Source: Bacillota bacterium
GTDB taxonomy: Bacteria > Bacillota > Clostridia > Acetivibrionales > DSM-1351
Direction: 5' to 3'
NCBI GenBank assembly: GCA_023400235.1
Contig: JAEXFI010000043.1
Location: 1 to 64,000, forward strand
Length of the DNA: 64,000 nt
Part shown: positions 34,439-43,041 of the stretch, one piece after another
Position numbering within the stretch: the first letter of the stretch is position 1
How the letters are laid out: each line of letters starts with the position of its first letter
Position numbers and translations under genes: made by a program
Notes under the pieces: generated by a model
The model's database searches: none
Seen by the model: only the letters and a program-made list of their open reading frames with translations
What the model was told of the DNA's origin: nothing

Positions 34439-36145
34439 TTAAAATTGAAACTGTGTTTTTAGATACTCTTCAACTTCATATGCATCATCGAAAGCTAGAA
34501 CCTTTTCTAAAACCGGTGTCAGGTCTTTTTTATTCAAATTGCAGATTTGCTGTCTCACTGCAAGAATTGAGGGGATACTGACACTTAGGTTATCAACCCC
34601 CATGGCCACCCAGACAGGAATCAGATACGGATTTTCACCTGCATGTCCGCATATATCCACTTCGATACCATTCCTTTTGCCGCAATCAACAACATCCTTT
34701 ACTACCTTTAAAAGCTGGGGGTGAAAACTGGAATTTAAATATGCTACCTGCTCATTCATCCGGTCCGCGGCAAACAAATACTGGGTAAGGTCATTGGTTC
34801 CAATGCTAAAAAAGTCTACCTCCTTTGCAAAACGGTCAGCCATCAAGGCTGCTGACGGCGTTTCAATCATCATTCCAACTTGTATATCCTTGCAAAAATC
34901 CATGCCCTTGCCTTCAAGCTCCTGCTTAACCTGGTCAATCATATCTTTTGCGCTTCTCAGTTCCATTAAGGTTGCTATCATGGGAAGCATGAATTTTATG
35001 TTTCCCAAAGTGCTTGCCCTGAGAATTGCAGAAATCTGGGCCTTAAATATATGTGGATTTTTCAAGCAGTACCTTATAGCCCTAAACCCTAAAAACGGAT
35101 TTTCTTCCTTTTTGATATTCAGATAGTCAATGCACTTATCTCCCCCGATATCCAGGGTCCTTATTATAAACATCCTGTCCTTGTTCTTCCGGGCAATATC
35201 TGAATATATTCTGTACTGAGCTTCTTCTGTGGGGAGTGTTTTGCTGTTTATGTAAATAAATTCTGTCCTAAACAGTCCAATACCTTCCGCGCCATTTTCA
35301 AGCATATATTTAACATCATTTTCTGAAGAAATATTTGCCAGAACCTTCATAGCAACTCCGTCCTGAGTTCTGGTATCCCTGTCTATGAATTTCTTAAGCT
35401 CTATATTTTTTAAATTATTATTTTGCTGATACTCTTGAAAATCTGAAATGTCGTCTTTACTTGGATTTATGTTAACATCTCCGGTATTTCCATCAATGAT
35501 TACCTTCTGACCATGTGCAACCTGCTTCCTTATATCCTCCAAGCCCACTATGCACGGGATACCCAGGGAACGGGCGATGATTACGCTATGGGAAGTCCTG
35601 CCGCCATATTCCATTAAAATCCCTTTAATATTTTTTCTATCCATGCTCATAACCTGAGATGGAAGCATTTCATCAGCAGCAATTATACATTCCCCGGCCA
35701 TACACGAAATATCCTGCAAAGGCTTATGCGCAAGCACCATCTGAACCCTTTTTTCCATGTCATAGATGTCGGATATTCTTTCCTTAAGGTAATCATTTTC
35801 TATTTTTTCAAAGTCTGTGATAAAATTATTTACACATTCATGCAAGGCATATTCACAGTTTACATGCTGGTCATTTATGTATGTTTTTATATCATCGAAA
35901 AAGGATTCATCCTCCAGGAACAGGAGTTGATAGTCCAGAATTCCTACATTGTCGTCACCTTCACATTTAACAATGCTTTCCATCACTGCCCTTATCTGCT
36001 CTTTTGCAACTTCCCTTGCATTGTCTATTCGTTTACATTCATCCTCAGTATTATCATTTATGTATTTTTTTATTTCTACACTATCATTATTTAATATATA
36101 AATCTCTGCTAAAGCCTTTCCTCCTCCTGTTCCTATTCCTTTCAT
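34439..36145 (-). CDS. ptsI: PTS enzyme I (phosphoenolpyruvate-protein phosphotransferase)
   Basis: Soluble enzyme of 568 residues taking phosphate from phosphoenolpyruvate to HPr. N-terminal HPr-binding helices, then the phosphohistidine domain with GGRTSHSVIIARSLGIPCIVG (His186), and the C-terminal PEP-binding barrel with GIGLFRTEFIY, NPFLGFRAIRYCL, MIETPSAALMAD, FFSIGTNDLTQYLFAADR and VDICGHAGENP. Length matches normal EI. It starts at 36145 (MKGIGTGGG) after GGGAGGG at 7 bases. The 166-base gap to the HPr gene has no terminator with a U tract. Being inside a substrate operon with its own HPr suggests a dedicated phosphorelay. The symbol denotes function; a second ptsI may exist elsewhere. 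Confidence 0.93.
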   Translation of the reverse strand: MKGIGTGGGKALAEIYILNNDSVEIKKYINDNTEDECKRIDNAREVAKEQIRAVMESIVKCEGDDNVGILDYQLLFLEDESFFDDIKTYINDQHVNCEYALHECVNNFITDFEKIENDYLKERISDIYDMEKRVQMVLAHKPLQDISCMAGECIIAADEMLPSQVMSMDRKNIKGILMEYGGRTSHSVIIARSLGIPCIVGLEDIRKQVAHGQKVIIDGNTGDVNINPSKDDISDFQEYQQNNNLKNIELKKFIDRDTRTQDGVAMKVLANISSENDVKYMLENGAEGIGLFRTEFIYINSKTLPTEEAQYRIYSDIARKNKDRMFIIRTLDIGGDKCIDYLNIKKEENPFLGFRAIRYCLKNPHIFKAQISAILRASTLGNIKFMLPMIATLMELRSAKDMIDQVKQELEGKGMDFCKDIQVGMMIETPSAALMADRFAKEVDFFSIGTNDLTQYLFAADRMNEQVAYLNSSFHPQLLKVVKDVVDCGKRNGIEVDICGHAGENPYLIPVWVAMGVDNLSVSIPSILAVRQQICNLNKKDLTPVLEKVLAFDDAYEVEEYLKTQFQF

Positions 36146-36205
36146 CGAATTCCCTCCCTTAGGACTTCTGTCTGCACTTAATGCCATATTCATTTTTCAA
36201 CAACC

Positions 36206-38134
36206 CTATTCTTTAAATAAAAATTTTTCCATGACTTCTCCATATACTGACATATTGTTATCAGTTACAAAGCAAATGTTTACGTTTTTTACCACAAAAT
36301 CATCAATTAATAAATTTGAGCCTATATTACTGGTAATAATAATCGGCTGCCTGACATCTCCGTCAACAACTTTTACATACATATTGCCTTTTATATGCAA
36401 TCTATTATTGTCCTCATAAAAACTGTTTCTTACCAGACTTTTGATTTTCGCGGAATCATATGCACTGCTCTCGTCTATTATCCGGTCTATATTTTGAAGC
36501 AGGTCTTCAATATTCTGAGACAAGCCCTCAACTTTTGAAGCCAGTATCTTTACATTGGTATCATTTTTTTTGGAATTCTTTAATATATAGCCATTTACGT
36601 ACCTTTTTATCTCATTGATATTGTCCTTATCAAGTTTTGCCGGCACCTGCAGCACAGGCTTGTTCTTATAGCTCAGGGGCATGGTGGAAATAATAAATCT
36701 GTAGTTATCGTGGTTTCTCAGGTTTAATTGATAGTATGAGCAAATGTCCACCACCTGCATCTTTGGAATATGTTTTGTCAACTGATTCCTGATTTCCAAT
36801 GCAGCCTGCAGGCTGGTATCGGATATTATAATTGCCTTGTTTTTGTGCCACTTTCTCTCAATGGCAATTAAAAAGTACCGGCTAACCTCTAATATTTCAT
36901 CACTGGGAATATTAACTGTAACATTTGCATATTTTTTATAAAGCGTATCGGTAGTCCATACAGCCATATATATCTTCTGGAAGGTATCGTCAAAGCTTAT
37001 TTCCTTTGAAAATCCTATGCTGGCATTATTCTTAAGTCTGAAGATCGATGTTTTCAAGTAGAACATTAATCCTAAGAATAATATCTTGTCTTCTGTAAAA
37101 TCCATGTTTAAGATGTTGCCTACGTGCCTTACTATTTCATAGACCAAAGTCTTAACATTGCTGGGAATACTTAGCAGCGCATCGTCAACATTCATCCTGT
37201 CTGTGCCGCTGTATATATTCAAGCCCATTAAATGCATACATATATATGCAAATTCGGCCTGCGGAATGGATATGTTGAATTCCTTTTCCAATCTGGATAC
37301 AATGTATCTTGCCACCTGGGTTTCAATATCATTGCACTGGCCTTCGATTAATTCGCTTTCATCATCAACCTTTATTCCTTTGAGCAATCTGCCTATACTT
37401 ATTACCAGATGGGTGAACATTGAATTATAATGTTCCTCCGGCATAAAGAAGGCGAATTCCTTCTCGGCATTATGAATTATGTTACCAATTTCATCCACAT
37501 TAATTCTAGGATAAATTTTTACGATTTCATCATATTTATTACTGCGTTGTTTTGCTTCCATACTTTTCTGTATTTTAGCACTGGATAATTCAGGATTTAT
37601 GTTACCTAATTGCAATATGGCCACGATTGCATTCCTGATATCCTTTTCACTGCCTAATATATATACACCCTTGTTCTGCTTTTTTTCAACCTCCAGATTA
37701 TATTGCTTCAGCCACCTGTTTATCCAGTCCAAATCTTTCAGGATGGTACTCTTGCTCACATAGTACTGATCTGCAAGGAATTGCGTGGTCAGCTCCTCGT
37801 TGGAATTAATCATCATATTCATTATTTCCAATCGTCTGGTACTATTATCCGTTTGTAGCTTGTCAGCTGCCAAACTTTTTATATCCAGCTCGCTAAGGCT
37901 AAAATCAGGTGACTTTGATTTCAATCTGATTCCCGAGCCGCTTTTCCTCTCGATGTACAATTCCTCTGAGTTAAAGCACTCACTGATATGCTCATCCAAT
38001 TTTTCTATATCCATTCGTATTGTCCGAGCTGATACATTTAGCTTTTGTGCTATATCTTTTACAGAAATATAATCAGAACTGCCTAATAGTAACGATATAA
38101 TCTCCAAAGCTCTTATCTGAGATTGATTTTTCAT
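36206..38134 (-). CDS. LicR/BglG-like PRD regulator with altered PTS domains
   Basis: Transcription activator-like protein of 642 residues. The N-terminal HTH (LEIISLLLGSSDYISVKDIA, LNVSARTIRMDIEKLDEH) and a second Mga-type helical domain lead to PRD1 (His in FTHLVISIGRLL and ICMHLMGL) and PRD2 (His in VRHVGNIL, but Tyr in GLMFYLKTSI where a second His is usual). The EIIB-like domain reads AIIISDTSLQAALEI and lacks the catalytic Cys. The last 110 residues sit where EIIA is expected but show no phosphoryl His motif. Start at 38134 (MKNQSQIR). As first gene of the run it should control the PTS operon, probably through PRD phosphorylation. Confidence 0.87.
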   Translation of the reverse strand: MKNQSQIRALEIISLLLGSSDYISVKDIAQKLNVSARTIRMDIEKLDEHISECFNSEELYIERKSGSGIRLKSKSPDFSLSELDIKSLAADKLQTDNSTRRLEIMNMMINSNEELTTQFLADQYYVSKSTILKDLDWINRWLKQYNLEVEKKQNKGVYILGSEKDIRNAIVAILQLGNINPELSSAKIQKSMEAKQRSNKYDEIVKIYPRINVDEIGNIIHNAEKEFAFFMPEEHYNSMFTHLVISIGRLLKGIKVDDESELIEGQCNDIETQVARYIVSRLEKEFNISIPQAEFAYICMHLMGLNIYSGTDRMNVDDALLSIPSNVKTLVYEIVRHVGNILNMDFTEDKILFLGLMFYLKTSIFRLKNNASIGFSKEISFDDTFQKIYMAVWTTDTLYKKYANVTVNIPSDEILEVSRYFLIAIERKWHKNKAIIISDTSLQAALEIRNQLTKHIPKMQVVDICSYYQLNLRNHDNYRFIISTMPLSYKNKPVLQVPAKLDKDNINEIKRYVNGYILKNSKKNDTNVKILASKVEGLSQNIEDLLQNIDRIIDESSAYDSAKIKSLVRNSFYEDNNRLHIKGNMYVKVVDGDVRQPIIITSNIGSNLLIDDFVVKNVNICFVTDNNMSVYGEVMEKFLFKE

Positions 38135-38348
38135 ATTGCACACTCCCAAAAACTTTAATCATATCAATCAGTGCGCTTATCTTAAATTAAGTTTATATCA
38201 TAATTTTTTTTTAGTCTACTTGCCAATATTCCTTTTTTGTTTATGGTATTGTTGCAATTTTGGAATTATTTTATCTAATTATGTCGATATTTATACATCA
38301 AAGCATATTAGCCTTCTTCATAAGTATGTAGTTGATATATAAGGTAAT

Positions 38349-39440
38349 TCATTGAAAAAGTTTCCTGATTTTCTCCTTCGGCCTTGTTCCCAGCTCCTCC
38401 CGCAGGAGCTTTTCCAATGCCATATACTGCTGCAATGCTTCATTTTTCCTTCCCAATTCCATATATAAGAGAATGATCTGATTATGAATATCTTCTCTGA
38501 AGGGATTAATTTCAAGGATTTTATACAGCTTTGCCAAGGCTCTTTGAGGCTGTTCACATTCTATACAAAACCGCGCCGCCTCTTCCAGCAGCTCCAGGTA
38601 TTGCTTCTCAAGGTTTCGAGCCTTTTCAAGCGCCCATTCATAGCCTTTTCCATTGAGGAAGCTCCCTGAATAAAGCTCTATCGCCCTTTCATAAATACTT
38701 ATATCTCTCTTGCCGTCAATTTTGCTTTTCCTGACTAACCTCTCAAATTCAAACAAATCACAATCAATTCTGAAGGCTTCTATACCGATTTCTTTCTTTC
38801 CTGTTTTTATACAATCCTCCAGCCCATAAATACTCAAGGTCTTACGAATATAATATATGTTGGAATTAATATTTTTCAGCGCTTTATTAAAATCCAGCCC
38901 CTCCCACAGGGCATCCACTATCTCCTCCCGATTTGTTGTACCTCTATGTAAAATAAAGGCAAAGAGTTCTTCTGTTTTAGGGCTTCGGAGCTTTATTTCC
39001 CTTGTTTCAGGTCCTGTGGAAAATATCTTGAAGCCATTGAATAAAGATAGCTTTATACCTGACTTTTCTTGTAAGTCAGGGCGTTTTTTCCTGATTTTAT
39101 CCAAAGTGTTTTGCATCCGCTCCAGGGTTACCGGTTTCATAAGATAGTCAAGAGCATTGAGTTCAAAGGCCTTGACCGCATGCTCATCATATCCGGTTAC
39201 AAAAACCACATCAATATTACTGTCAATATCCCGAAGCATATCCAAGAAAGTCATTCCGTCAACGTCCGGCATTGCTATATCCAAAAAGGCTACATCAATA
39301 TTATTCTCTTTTATATATTCATAGGCTTCCAATGAGTTGGAAAACGTACTGCATATTTGTAATCCGCCGCACTCAGTCAGAATTTTTTTCAATCGTTTAA
39401 TGGACAATTCTTCATCATCCACCAGTATTGTTCGTATCAC
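38349..39440 (-). CDS. Response regulator with BTAD (SARP-like) output
   Basis: Regulator of 363 residues: receiver domain with VDDEE and phospho-acceptor Asp54 (VAFLDIAMPDVDG), then a winged helix (about 125-210, SPKTEELFAFILHRGTTNRE) and a bacterial transcriptional activator domain made of TPR-like helices to the C-terminus (LEKQYLELLEEAARFCIECE). The start is a GTG at 39440 with AGGAGG and AAGGA upstream. The kinase gene ends 135 bases upstream on the same strand, so they form a pair. This output type is less usual than the AraC type of the other two systems here. Target unknown. Confidence 0.85.
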   Translation of the reverse strand: MIRTILVDDEELSIKRLKKILTECGGLQICSTFSNSLEAYEYIKENNIDVAFLDIAMPDVDGMTFLDMLRDIDSNIDVVFVTGYDEHAVKAFELNALDYLMKPVTLERMQNTLDKIRKKRPDLQEKSGIKLSLFNGFKIFSTGPETREIKLRSPKTEELFAFILHRGTTNREEIVDALWEGLDFNKALKNINSNIYYIRKTLSIYGLEDCIKTGKKEIGIEAFRIDCDLFEFERLVRKSKIDGKRDISIYERAIELYSGSFLNGKGYEWALEKARNLEKQYLELLEEAARFCIECEQPQRALAKLYKILEINPFREDIHNQIILLYMELGRKNEALQQYMALEKLLREELGTRPKEKIRKLFQ

Positions 39441-39575
39441 GATTTATCCTTACCTCCTATACCTCAATAATATTTTTTGCATAATCATACCCTCTATTAA
39501 CAACGTACAATACGTTTTTGAGCGGCGAATTTACCCTCCGGTTACGTAGTAAGGCACAAAGCCTTCCTTCGCGTG

Positions 39576-42500
39576 TTACACATTGTCTACAGAGGGTATG
39601 GAAATATGAAATAAAACCCTGGTTCCCGCTCCTTCTCTGCTATCAAGCTGAATACCCTTTCCATATATCAGTTTCAATCTCTGGTTTATATTCCAAATGC
39701 CCACTCCTTTTTTTTCCAAATCCGGGTTGAGCAATTCCTTAAGCTTATCACTTTTTATTCCTCTCCCATTGTCCTCTACCATAAAGCTTATACTGCTGTC
39801 CATCTTCTTTATTGCTATTTTTACCGTCCCCCCCTTAAGGTTTGACATCAATCCATGCCGCACCGCATTTTCTACCAGGGGCTGCAGAACCAGAGGAGGC
39901 ATAAGAATATTCAGGTCTTCATCAATATCATATTCTACCTTCAGTCTTGTACCGAAACGTGCCTTCTCAATATTTAAATACGCTTTTAATAATTCCAGCT
40001 CTTTATCTAAGGTAACCAGAGAATCCAATTTTTCAAAATCAAAGCTGTAGCGGAGATAGGTTGATAGCTGTAAAATCAAATCTTCAGCCTTTTGCGGCTC
40101 ATCTATGCACAAAGCTGCAATTGAATTAAGTGCATTATAGAGGAAGTGGGGGTTAATCTGAGAGCGCAGGAAAGCAATCTCTGCATCCTGTGCACTTTTT
40201 ATAGATGTCTTAAGCTTGGTCAGTGTTCCCACTCTGGTTCTTAGCTCTTCCCCCTGGAAGGGCTTACCTACAAAATCATTGGCCCCATTTTCCAAGGACA
40301 TGACAATATCACTTATGCGGTTTTTTGCCGTAAGCATTAAGACCGGCAATTCAAAAATCGTATATCTCTCACGAATCCTGGTCAACACCTCATAGCCTGA
40401 AATATCGGGCATCATTATATCAAGAATAACCAAAGTGATATCCGGCTGCCTTGCGATTTCTTCCAACGCCTTCTGCCCGCTGTTTACCGCGGTAATAGAG
40501 TACTTCTCCATCTTAAGCAGGTTGATGGCAGCTTGAAGGTTTGTATAATCATCATCCACAATCAGAATTTTCTCCGATAAATCCCCCTTGATGTGGAGGG
40601 GATATATTGAATCCTGGGCAAATCGCTTCTCGGGTAATGCTTTCAGATGGGGGGCATTCAACATCTCGGGTCCTGTATTGGACGCCGGAAGCGTGAATGT
40701 AAACGCTGCGCCATTCCCCAGGCTGGATACAACACTGATATTCCCCCCATGAAGTTCCACCAGTTTCTTGCTTATACTCAAGCCCAGACCTGTTCCTTCA
40801 TATCTTCTGGTTGCAGATGTGTCCACCTGCTCAAAGGATTGAAAGATGATTTCCTGCATATTATCCGGGATTCCGATTCCCGTATCTTTAACACAGATGC
40901 TGACAATGTCCTGATTTACTGATGCACTTACCTCAACATAGCCCCTGTCGGTAAACTTTATCCCATTCCCAATCAGGTTATACAAAATCTGCGTCAGCCG
41001 GTCACGGTCGGCATAAACCGGAGGAAGTTCCCGGGCTACACTGTTGACAAGGGCTATTTCCTTTCCCCCGGTAATAAATCTATGAACGTTTATTATGGTC
41101 TCCACTATAGTTTTCAGGTCAATGCTGCTCTTGCGCAGCTCAATATCTCCATTTTTCATTTTTGAATAATCCAGTAAATCATTTACAAGATTTGAAAGCC
41201 TTCTTCCGCTTACTGCAACGATAGATAGATTCTGGGCTTGGGAAGGGTTAACCGGGCCCTCAACTCCTTTGATTATGGAATCGGTAATGCTGATTATTGC
41301 ATTCAAGGGTGACTTCAGCTCATGGGAGGTATTTGCCAGAAAATCATCCTTTAGCTTATCTATTTGGAGAAGACGGTTTGACATGCTCTTAATAGTGCTA
41401 TACGCCTCAAAATAGCGGAGGAACAGCAAAAAAATCATCATAAAGGCAAAGATTATAATGCATACCTGCCCGAACCAAATATTCGTCTTAAGGGCAATGC
41501 CAAGAAGGATAAGGTCAAAGGAATATAAATTTATAGACAGTATGGCTATAAACAGTATCAAATGCTCAGCTAAATCCTTTTTACCACTTTTCACAAGCAA
41601 GACAGCAGTTCTATAGAGTAAGACAAGGAGCAACCCCACGTCCAGCAGTATGATTGCTTCCTGAACCTTCATATAGTCAAGAACGGGAAGAAGTGCAATG
41701 GCCAATAGATATACGCCATAGATTAGCGAAATGATCCTTGTGGCTCTTAAGGAAAGGAGGCCTTTCCGCAATTGATACACCATTCCTGTCAAGGCAATAA
41801 AACAAGCAAATATGAAAAAATCTCTCAGCTTATATACGATTTCAAAGGGGATAGCAGGTAATATATCCAGAATAGGACGTTCGCTGGTAAATGCATTACT
41901 GATAGCTAAAACCAGGGATAATACGGCAAAAGCCAGCAATGAGTAATCTTTTCTTTGTCCCAATGCCGCCGTTATGAAAAATATAAGATAAATCAGTGCA
42001 ATGGTCCCTAACATGACAAAAACACTAAACTCGATCAGGCTGTTTTTTTGCTGTGCCTCGTTCATGGCCGATTGCTCTCCGATATTTATAGAGACAGGGA
42101 TTCCAGAATTGTAATACTCATAGTTGGCTACTTGAATCAGAATTTCCAGGTCGCCCCCGCTATGATTAAAAAACCCGATTTGAGGCAAATTGCCGGATCT
42201 ATACTCCTCAGCCCTTTTTGAAGGGTTTCCGTCTTCCATGAATTTAACACCGTTGATAAATATCCTGCTGGAAAAACGGATAATATTCTTTTTCAAACCG
42301 TAAACCCGATCAGAGGGCAGATTCTTTAAGACAAGCCTGTAAGTGGCACTCCCATGAACAGGCAAGGTAATTCCATTGAGCCTTTTCCCGTTCCATTGGG
42401 AGGGTACGTGCATATACCCGGTTAAAGCTGGCTTCGCATTTTCTTCCTTTCGGAAATCCTCCGGTGTCAGCAATTGATCCCAGTAAAATTCCCAGTCTCC

Positions 42501-42671
42501 ATTGAGTTCAATCACGCTGTCAGCCTTTATATTCCATTGTTCAAGGTCCATGCTGCCTTTTACGGCTTGTGCTCTTTGTTCAAGCTGATCATTATCCCTG
42601 GAAATTGACCAGGGAATCATCAAAAAGGCGATTAATATTATCAAGCTAACTGCTAAAATCCTTTTAGCCAA
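39576..42671 (-). CDS. Hybrid sensor with 7TMR-DISM input and two kinase cores
   Basis: Membrane sensor of 1031 residues. N-terminal TM, an extracellular galactose-binding-like domain of the 7TMR-DISM type (about 40-200), seven TM segments (210-420), a HisKA domain with His450 in NTSHELKSPLN, HATPase (DTGIGIPDN, GTGLGLSISKKL), a receiver with Asp751 (LVILDIMMPD), then a second His_kinase domain of LytS type with His842 (INPHFLYNALNS) and a second HATPase (PLVENAVRHG, NGRGI). The start is a TTG (MAKRILA) after GGAGTGGAAGGG. It probably relays a surface sugar signal through internal phosphotransfer to the BTAD regulator encoded next. Confidence 0.88.
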   Translation of the reverse strand: MAKRILAVSLIILIAFLMIPWSISRDNDQLEQRAQAVKGSMDLEQWNIKADSVIELNGDWEFYWDQLLTPEDFRKEENAKPALTGYMHVPSQWNGKRLNGITLPVHGSATYRLVLKNLPSDRVYGLKKNIIRFSSRIFINGVKFMEDGNPSKRAEEYRSGNLPQIGFFNHSGGDLEILIQVANYEYYNSGIPVSINIGEQSAMNEAQQKNSLIEFSVFVMLGTIALIYLIFFITAALGQRKDYSLLAFAVLSLVLAISNAFTSERPILDILPAIPFEIVYKLRDFFIFACFIALTGMVYQLRKGLLSLRATRIISLIYGVYLLAIALLPVLDYMKVQEAIILLDVGLLLVLLYRTAVLLVKSGKKDLAEHLILFIAILSINLYSFDLILLGIALKTNIWFGQVCIIIFAFMMIFLLFLRYFEAYSTIKSMSNRLLQIDKLKDDFLANTSHELKSPLNAIISITDSIIKGVEGPVNPSQAQNLSIVAVSGRRLSNLVNDLLDYSKMKNGDIELRKSSIDLKTIVETIINVHRFITGGKEIALVNSVARELPPVYADRDRLTQILYNLIGNGIKFTDRGYVEVSASVNQDIVSICVKDTGIGIPDNMQEIIFQSFEQVDTSATRRYEGTGLGLSISKKLVELHGGNISVVSSLGNGAAFTFTLPASNTGPEMLNAPHLKALPEKRFAQDSIYPLHIKGDLSEKILIVDDDYTNLQAAINLLKMEKYSITAVNSGQKALEEIARQPDITLVILDIMMPDISGYEVLTRIRERYTIFELPVLMLTAKNRISDIVMSLENGANDFVGKPFQGEELRTRVGTLTKLKTSIKSAQDAEIAFLRSQINPHFLYNALNSIAALCIDEPQKAEDLILQLSTYLRYSFDFEKLDSLVTLDKELELLKAYLNIEKARFGTRLKVEYDIDEDLNILMPPLVLQPLVENAVRHGLMSNLKGGTVKIAIKKMDSSISFMVEDNGRGIKSDKLKELLNPDLEKKGVGIWNINQRLKLIYGKGIQLDSREGAGTRVLFHISIPSVDNV

Positions 42672-43041
42672 ACCCTTCCACTCCCTGTTATATTAATGAA
42701 TCACAGCTATTATTCAGTTTTCATATTTTGAGTCCATTATACATGTTTCGACAAGGAACAACAAGATTCTATATTGAAGCAGTTTGGATATGGCAGTTTG
42801 GATAGCCCAGGTGCAGAAGTAATGTGTCTCAATGTTTATTTTTTGTTTATTACCAAAAAGTATAATAATTAGTAAATCTCTGATTGTACATAATCAGCCA
42901 AATTCATGTGAGTGAGAAGGAGGTGTCAGAATCAGAAGTCAAGATGCACTAATTCCCATAATCAATTTAATATTCTGAAATAGCCAAAACCGCTATAGCA
43001 GAATATGTCGAAAGAAAAAAAATTACCCTAAGGAGAAGATT
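42672..43041. other. Divergent intergenic region
   Basis: 370 bases between the leftward kinase gene and the rightward SLH gene; both promoters should lie here. A TATAAT at 42861-42866 faces right but has no good -35. An isolated AAGGAGGTG near 42917 precedes only a nine-codon frame, so I do not annotate it. Nothing else stands out. Confidence 0.4.

Noticed and set aside
42900..42980. Short leader peptide before the SLH gene
   Set aside because: AAGGAGG is followed by a GTG frame of only nine codons without regulatory pattern; too little support.
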